In this document: one piece after another, positions 5,892 through 9,888 of the stretch | Position numbering within the stretch: the stretch's first letter is position 1 | Layout: each line of letters opens with the position of its first letter | Assembly (NCBI GenBank): GCA_031430695.1 | Contig: JANPBZ010000054.1 | Coordinates: 1 to 9,888 of the forward strand | Length of the DNA stretch: 9,888 bases | Direction: 5' to 3' | DNA from: JAENVT01 sp031430695 | GTDB lineage: Bacteria; Actinomycetota; Acidimicrobiia; Acidimicrobiales; Ilumatobacteraceae | Translations under genes and position numbers: made by a program | The notes under the pieces: generated by a model | Told to the model about the DNA's origin: nothing | Seen by the model: the letters and a program-made list of their open reading frames with translations, nothing else | Databases searched by the model: none

Positions 5892-5913
5892 ATCCGCGAA
5901 ACATTTGCGAAAC
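5892..5913. promoter_or_regulatory. 11-bp-spaced repeats in the methyltransferase/AhpD-like divergent region
   Basis: GCGAAAC occurs at 5896-5902 and 5907-5913, one helical turn apart, within ATCCGCGAAA (5892-5901) and ATTTGCGAAA (5903-5912). Each 10-mer matches 8 of 10 positions of the ATTCGCGAAT palindrome upstream of GDPD1. Phased repeats between two divergent operons suggest a regulator site. The repeats are observed; function is inferred. Confidence 0.3.
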
Positions 5914-5962
5914 TCGCGCAACGCCGAGCCCTCTGTCCGGCTCGATGGGGAATGATGGTGCC

Positions 5963-6517
5963 ATGGCCCGTGTAGAACTCCTCGACGTCGACCGGGCACC
6001 CCTGTCCGCTCAGCAGTACTTCGCCGGCGGCGATCCCGGCCCGATCGTGGCTGCGCTGGCCTCGGTGCCTGAACTGCTCGGCCCGGCACTCGGGTTCGTC
6101 GGCCCGGCGCTGAGTGCCGGCTCGGTCGGTCTGCGGGCCACAGAGTTCGCAATCCTGCGTACCTCGGCCTTGCAGGGTTGCACGTACTGCATCCACGCCC
6201 ACACTGCTGTTTCGCTCGACGCCGGGCTGACCCCGACCGAGGTGCGAGCCCTGCGCGGTGACATCCCGTTGGAGGACGGGTTTCCTTCCAAATCCGAGCG
6301 AGCCTTGATCGGCTGGATCGACGCGCTGGCCGGGGCGACAGGACCGATACCCGACGATGTCTGGCAGGCCGCTCGCCAACATTGGGGTGAGCACGTTTTG
6401 ATTGAGATATCAGTGACGGTCGGCGCGACGATGTTCCTCAACCGCTTCGCCACTGGCTTCCAGCTGCCGACGGCACCGCACGTGCTGCAACGACTCGCCG
6501 ACGAAGGCATGTCATGA
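5963..6517 (+). CDS. Carboxymuconolactone decarboxylase / AhpD-like family protein
   Basis: 184 aa from ATG 5963; GGGGA lies about 11 bases upstream, and an in-frame ATG at 5945 is less likely. The AhpD-type redox signature is complete: Glu61, then Cys73-Thr-Tyr-Cys76 and His80 within LQGCTYCIHAHTA, the Glu...CxxC...His relay of alkylhydroperoxidase-like proteins. A second helical repeat follows (KSERALIGWIDALAG ... EISVTVGATMFLNRFA). It is probably cytoplasmic and acts as a thiol-disulfide or peroxide-reducing partner; true decarboxylase activity is unlikely with this CxxC. Its TGA overlaps the radical SAM ATG (ATGA), so the two are co-translated, which suggests a functional pair. Confidence 0.85.
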   Translation: MARVELLDVDRAPLSAQQYFAGGDPGPIVAALASVPELLGPALGFVGPALSAGSVGLRATEFAILRTSALQGCTYCIHAHTAVSLDAGLTPTEVRALRGDIPLEDGFPSKSERALIGWIDALAGATGPIPDDVWQAARQHWGEHVLIEISVTVGATMFLNRFATGFQLPTAPHVLQRLADEGMS

Positions 6518-7365
6518 CAGACACGCTGGCGCCGAGCCGTCCAATCGCTGAAGCCGTGCACAATGGGACGCTGCCGGGCCGTGTGTGGCTGTACTCCAAC
6601 TACCACTGCAACTTGGCCTGCTCGTACTGCCTGACCGAATCCTCCCCGCGCAGCGAGCGCCGGATCCTGAGTGCCGAACAGATGGTTGCCGTCGCCGAGC
6701 AGGCCAAGGAACTCGGGTTCACCGCGCTGGGTGTTACCGGCGGCGAGCCGTTCCTGTTGCCATGGCTGCCCGAAGCCGTGCTCGAGATGGCACAGCATCT
6801 GCCGCTGGTCCTGCTCACCAATGGCACGCTGTTTGCCGGTGAACGCTTCGAACGTGCCGCCAAGTTGGCCCATCCGGACGTGGCGTTGCAGATCTCCCTG
6901 GATTCACACCTGCCCGATGTCAACGACATGGCCCGCGGGCCCGACAACTTCGCCAAGGTTGTCGAGGCTGTACCTCGGCTGATCGCGCGCGGGATTCGAG
7001 TTCGCATTGCCACCACCATTGCAGGGCCCGCCAACGATCCAGCACTCGATCCGCTGAGAGAGCTCGTCGTCTCGCTCGGGGTCGCCGCCGACGATCACCT
7101 GGTGCGCCCAATCGTGCGACGCGGTCGAGCTGACGAGTTCGGGCTCGGCGTGCGGGCCGTCGCCCGCGACATACCGAGCGAGTTGACCATCACAGCCGAG
7201 GGTGCCTTCTGGGGCAGTTTCGGTCCCACCGTGCGCAGCGGCAGACTGGACACCGACCTGCTACTGACCCGCACGATCCTGCCGCTATCGATACCCGCCA
7301 ACGCCTTGCTTGCTGCGATCCTAGGTATGCCGGAAGGCGCCGATGCCAAGCTCGGCATTCGTTGA
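6514..7365 (+). CDS. Radical SAM enzyme of unknown substrate
   Basis: 283 aa from ATG 6514. The cluster motif is Cys32-x3-Cys36-x2-Cys39 (HCNLACSYC), which holds the SAM-binding [4Fe-4S] cluster. It is followed by the SAM-contacting GGEP at 76-79, LLTNGTL, and ISLDSHLP near the middle of the barrel. No other cysteine is seen, so there is no SPASM or twitch auxiliary cluster. The C-terminal part (ITAEGAFWGSFGPTV, TRTILPLSIPANAL) is not a domain I recognise. It is translationally coupled to the AhpD-like protein. Nearby genes for a DUF2064 transferase, GT2 and epimerase suggest a role in making or modifying a glycosylated small molecule, but this rests only on context. Confidence 0.87.
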   Translation: MTDTLAPSRPIAEAVHNGTLPGRVWLYSNYHCNLACSYCLTESSPRSERRILSAEQMVAVAEQAKELGFTALGVTGGEPFLLPWLPEAVLEMAQHLPLVLLTNGTLFAGERFERAAKLAHPDVALQISLDSHLPDVNDMARGPDNFAKVVEAVPRLIARGIRVRIATTIAGPANDPALDPLRELVVSLGVAADDHLVRPIVRRGRADEFGLGVRAVARDIPSELTITAEGAFWGSFGPTVRSGRLDTDLLLTRTILPLSIPANALLAAILGMPEGADAKLGIR

Positions 7366-7379
7366 GCGAAATGAGCTCC

Positions 7380-7395
7380 GGGGCCGGTCGGTCCC
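7380..7395. terminator. Weak hairpin between convergent genes
   Basis: In the 59-bp gap between the radical SAM stop (7365) and the DUF2064 stop (7425), GGGGCC (7380-7385) can pair with GGTCCC (7390-7395), a 6-bp stem with one G-U pair and a 4-base loop. There is no T-run on either strand, so it is at best a weak intrinsic or bidirectional terminator. Confidence 0.25.
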
Positions 7396-7424
7396 ACTCA
7401 GCGCAAGACTCAACCCCGCAACAC

Positions 7425-8060
7425 TCAATCCCGGGAGGCGAGCACCTCGGCGGCAACCGCCGCCAAGGCGCCGCCTCGACCGGACGCGGCGACGGCCTTG
7501 AGATCGTCGATGGTGTCAAGATCGCGGGCGGTCGGCAGCAGCCGCACCCGACGACCGCATGCATGCATTCGGCGAATCTGGCTCAGCCCGGAGTGTGTTG
7601 CGCTCATTGCCACGCCTTCGAACAGATCCTGTGCCATCGCCGCGCTTTCGGCGCACAGCCCGATCATCCAATAGCCACCGTCGAGGGCCAGGCCGATCGT
7701 GTCGACGCCGCATCTGGCAGCCTCGATCGCGCCGGCGAGGGCCGACACGACATGTGGAGTTTCCATGCCCACGATCACCCCCGGCCCGAGATCGACAAAG
7801 CCGTTGCACAACCGCTGCCCCAGACCGTCGCCGCGCTGGGAGACCACCTCGAACGTTGTCGGCATCCAGTCCTGACCGGCACCGTCCAACAACAGCACCC
7901 GTCTCGCGCCGGTGACAGCAGCAACATCCTCGACCGCAGTGAACGTGTCGGCCAACGCAGCAGCGGCAATTCGGGCAGCCTGCTCGGGAGTGCACGGCGG
8001 ACACAGCCGCGTCTTGACGTCACCGGCCACCGGCGCTTTGGCGATGATCGTCACGTGCAT
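7425..8060 (-). CDS. TIGR04282 / DUF2064 family nucleotidyl/glycosyltransferase-like protein
   Basis: 211 aa with a GT-A-like fold. The N-terminal signature TIIAKAPVAGDVKTRLCPP is the nucleotide-binding start of this family, and LALDGGYWMIGL is its conserved core. The central metal-site motif, usually GxDxP, reads GMETPH here (residues 98-103), a conservative Asp-to-Glu change. The start is ATG 8060, 3 bases after the GT2 stop, with AAAGGGG about 10 bases upstream. The family has been named a radical SAM/selenodomain-associated transferase and, by association, an arsenosugar enzyme. No ArsM- or ArsS-like gene is visible here, so that name should not be taken as function. It probably acts with the upstream GT2. 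Confidence 0.82.
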   Translation of the reverse strand: MHVTIIAKAPVAGDVKTRLCPPCTPEQAARIAAAALADTFTAVEDVAAVTGARRVLLLDGAGQDWMPTTFEVVSQRGDGLGQRLCNGFVDLGPGVIVGMETPHVVSALAGAIEAARCGVDTIGLALDGGYWMIGLCAESAAMAQDLFEGVAMSATHSGLSQIRRMHACGRRVRLLPTARDLDTIDDLKAVAASGRGGALAAVAAEVLASRD

Positions 8061-8063
8061 CGG

Positions 8064-8720
8064 TCAGCGACCCCTTTGGTCTCGCAACAAGCGACCCATG
8101 TCGCCGATTGCCCGTATCGTGCCCCGAACGGTACCGGTGACCTTGGATCTGCCTTCGCGCTCGCGGTATTCGACGGGAACATTGCGCACTCGCCATCCGG
8201 CCTCTCGAGCCCGCAGCACCATCTCCAGCGGCCAACCCGAGCGGCGGTCGCGCAGGTTCAACGACAACAGATCTTGACGACGAGCGGCTCGCATCGGCCC
8301 CAGGTCAGCCAGCCGCAAGCCGGTTCGCCGGCGGACTTCCAAAGCGAGCACGCGGTTGGCCAGGCGTGCATGCACCGGCCAAGCTCCACGCTCAGCAATT
8401 CGTGCGCCGATCACCAGGTCGGCTTCGTCACGTTCGACATACCCCGCGACCAGCGGCAGCGCGACCGGGTCAAGCGACGCGTCGCAGTCCATGAAACACA
8501 CGACATCGTCGGTCGCCGCCTGCAAGCCCGCCCAACATGCCGAGCCGAAGCCGCGCAGCGGCTCGTGCAATACCGTCGCTCCGAAGGCTGCGGCAATTTC
8601 CGCGGTGCGATCGGACGACCCGTTGTCGACCACGATCGGCCGGTAACCATTGGGCATGCGACGCAACACCCATTCGATTGCGGCGACTTCGTTGAGCGCT
8701 GGAAGGATGACATCAGGCAT
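8064..8720 (-). CDS. Family 2 glycosyltransferase
   Basis: 218 aa, GT-A fold, similar in layout to polyprenyl-phosphate sugar synthases without the membrane segment. It opens with VILPALNE; VVDNGSSDRT holds the nucleotide-binding Asp32 and Asp37; FMDCDASLDP holds the metal-binding Asp78-x-Asp80; RRSGWPLEMVLRA and REREGRSKV follow in the acceptor half. No transmembrane helices are seen, so it is cytosolic or peripheral. The start is ATG 8720; no Shine-Dalgarno sequence precedes it, and only 33 bp separate it from the divergent epimerase ATG. It forms an operon with the DUF2064 gene 3 bp downstream. It probably transfers a sugar from an NDP-sugar to a lipid or small-molecule acceptor; donor and acceptor are unknown. 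Confidence 0.87.
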   Translation of the reverse strand: MPDVILPALNEVAAIEWVLRRMPNGYRPIVVDNGSSDRTAEIAAAFGATVLHEPLRGFGSACWAGLQAATDDVVCFMDCDASLDPVALPLVAGYVERDEADLVIGARIAERGAWPVHARLANRVLALEVRRRTGLRLADLGPMRAARRQDLLSLNLRDRRSGWPLEMVLRAREAGWRVRNVPVEYREREGRSKVTGTVRGTIRAIGDMGRLLRDQRGR

Positions 8721-8753
8721 GTTGGTTCACGGGGTTGATGAGAGGGCCGAACG

Positions 8754-9827
8754 ATGAGGGTGCTCGTTACGGGTGGCGCCGGATTCATCGGCTCGCACAT
8801 TGTCGACGAACTGGTCGGCCTCGGCCACGAAGTAGTCGCGATCGATGACCTCGATCCGGCGGCCCACGACGGCGTCCCGATGGGTTTGAGCCCTGACGCC
8901 GAATACGTCTGGGGCGACGTGCGCGACAACCACGTTTGGCCGCGCCTGCTGCACAACGTCGAGGCCGTGTGCCACCAGGCGGCGAAGGTCGGATTGGGTG
9001 TCGATTTCGCCGACATCGCCGACTACGTGAGCCGCAATGATGTCGGCACGGCCTGCATGCTCCGCGCCTTGCACGACACCGGCTTCGCCGGTCGGATCGT
9101 GTTGGCGTCGAGCATGGTGGTCTACGGCGAGGGACGCTACCGATGCGCCGAACACGGGGTGGTGCGGCCGGCGGCCCGCACCGTTGGCGCCTTGGATGCA
9201 GGAGTCTTCGATCCACCGTGCCCGCTGTGCGACGGATCGTTGAGCAGTGAGCCGGTGCCGGAAGATCACTGGCTCGACCCGCGCAACGTCTACGCCACCA
9301 CCAAGCTCACCCAAGAGGGTCTGTGCAATGCCTACGAGCGCGAGCATCCCGGGTGTTGCGTCACGTCGCTGCGCTACCACAACGTGTACGGCCCGCGCAT
9401 GCCGCGAGACACGCCATATGCAGGCGTGGCCAGTGTGTTCCGCAGCGCGTACGAACGCGGTGAAGCGCCACGCGTGTACGAAGACGGTGGTCAGCGCAGA
9501 GACTTCGTACATGTTGCCGATGTGGCTCACGCCAACGTGCTGGCGTTGACCAACGACGGACCGGAGTCCGGCCCGTTCAACGTTTGTTCTGGTACTCCCA
9601 AGACAATTCTCGATATGGCAGCCGCGTTGCGACCTGCCGGCGCGCCGCGGCCGCAGGTAGTCGGCGGCTATCGACTGGGCGACATCCGCCACGTGTTCGC
9701 CAGCCCCGAGCGAGCTGCGCAACGCCTGAACTTTCGGGCCCGCATCAGCTTCGCGGATGGAATGAGCGAGTTCGCCAACGCACCGTTGCGCACGTGCATC
9801 GGGCCGCGTCCGCAGGCATTGACGTAG
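8754..9827 (+). CDS. NAD-dependent epimerase/dehydratase with Cys/His insert, dTDP-L-rhamnose 4-epimerase-like
   Basis: 357 aa extended short-chain dehydrogenase acting on a nucleotide sugar. It has the NAD-binding GGAGFIGSH (7-15), the catalytic Tyr180-x3-Lys184 (YATTK) with upstream SSMVVYG, and RYHNVYGP and RRDFVHVADV as in sugar 4-epimerases. Between the Ser and Tyr motifs is an insert with Cys131, His134, Cys156 and Cys159 (RCAEHG ... CPLCDG), a zinc-ribbon-like set known in dTDP-L-rhamnose 4-epimerase relatives (WbiB type). ATG 8754 has GAGAGGG (8740-8746) 7 bases upstream. It probably supplies the sugar donor for the divergent GT2. Exact substrate uncertain. Confidence 0.87.
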   Translation: MRVLVTGGAGFIGSHIVDELVGLGHEVVAIDDLDPAAHDGVPMGLSPDAEYVWGDVRDNHVWPRLLHNVEAVCHQAAKVGLGVDFADIADYVSRNDVGTACMLRALHDTGFAGRIVLASSMVVYGEGRYRCAEHGVVRPAARTVGALDAGVFDPPCPLCDGSLSSEPVPEDHWLDPRNVYATTKLTQEGLCNAYEREHPGCCVTSLRYHNVYGPRMPRDTPYAGVASVFRSAYERGEAPRVYEDGGQRRDFVHVADVAHANVLALTNDGPESGPFNVCSGTPKTILDMAAALRPAGAPRPQVVGGYRLGDIRHVFASPERAAQRLNFRARISFADGMSEFANAPLRTCIGPRPQALT

Positions 9828-9835
9828 CGCTCGAT

Positions 9836-9888
9836 TCACCACTTCGTCACCAGCGCTGCTTGCAGCACCACCGCGCACGCCGCCTGAG
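9836..9888 (-). CDS. Probable 3' end of a minus-strand gene, possibly a membrane protein
   Basis: On the minus strand one frame entering from the window edge reads QAACAVVLQAALVTKW and stops at TGA (9838-9836), 8 bp from the convergent epimerase stop. The hydrophobic run and short basic end would suit the last helix of a polytopic membrane protein, such as an integral-membrane glycosyltransferase. Sixteen residues are too few to assign a family. The other two minus frames look like non-coding shadow. Confidence 0.35.
   Translation of the reverse strand, partial: QAACAVVLQAALVTKW

Noticed and set aside
6010..6873. 287-codon minus-strand frame
   Set aside because: It is antisense to the AhpD-like and radical SAM genes, with no recognisable motif.
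7362..8738. Very long open frame (458 codons) on the plus strand
   Set aside because: It lies antisense to the GT2 and DUF2064 genes, which carry clear family motifs. Its translation is rich in Arg/His/Gln/Ser with no domain. Long antisense frames are expected at this GC content.
8727..9878. 383-codon open frame on the minus strand
   Set aside because: It is antisense to the epimerase, which has complete catalytic motifs. The translation is low-complexity shadow sequence.

Overview
This is about 9.9 kb of high-GC DNA with strongly G/C-ending codons, GTG starts, actinobacterial-type signal peptides and many 4-base ATGA gene overlaps. It looks like chromosomal DNA of a free-living actinomycete, perhaps of the Acidimicrobiia. 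That placement is inferred from style and gene content; no marker gene is present. There are no rRNA or tRNA genes, no CRISPR array and no intact insertion sequence.

Layout, left to right. (1) 3-893 (+): the 3' part of a Gfo/Idh/MocA NAD(P)-dependent sugar or inositol dehydrogenase, cut by the window start. (2) 1035-1681 (-): a two-gene VapBC toxin-antitoxin operon, with TGTACA repeats in helical phase upstream that look like its own operator. (3) 1682-1957: a non-coding stretch with a 14-bp exact direct repeat. (4) 1958-2254 (-): a small unrecognised protein gene, divergent from the next block. (5) 2358-5218: three paralogous exported glycerophosphodiester phosphodiesterase (GDPD)-type proteins. 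Two lie in tandem on + (2358-3275 and 3354-4325); the third faces them on - (5218 down to 4349). (6) 5215-5868 (-): a class I SAM-dependent methyltransferase overlapping the third GDPD gene by ATGA. (7) 5963-7365 (+): a coupled pair, an AhpD-like carboxymuconolactone decarboxylase-family protein and a radical SAM enzyme. (8) 7425-8720 (-): a GT2 glycosyltransferase and a TIGR04282/DUF2064 nucleotidyl/glycosyltransferase-like protein. (9) 8754-9827 (+): an NAD-dependent sugar epimerase with a four-ligand Cys/His insert. (10) 9836-9888 (-): probably the last codons of a further minus-strand gene.

The strongest observation is that both genes of the methyltransferase-GDPD3 operon carry a single in-frame stop codon inside an otherwise conserved reading frame. 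One is TGA at 5763-5761 in the methyltransferase; the other is TAG at 4522-4520 in GDPD3. Family-conserved sequence continues in the same frame on the far side of both. Each is one C-to-T change from a plausible sense codon (CGA Arg, CAG Gln), and both stop codons end other genes here normally. Parallel decay of one operon is the simplest reading; readthrough or sequencing error are alternatives.

The right half (AhpD-like protein, radical SAM, DUF2064, GT2, epimerase) looks like a small biosynthetic neighbourhood that modifies a sugar or glycolipid. The product cannot be read from the sequence. The three GDPDs suggest scavenging of glycerol phosphate from phosphodiesters outside the membrane.
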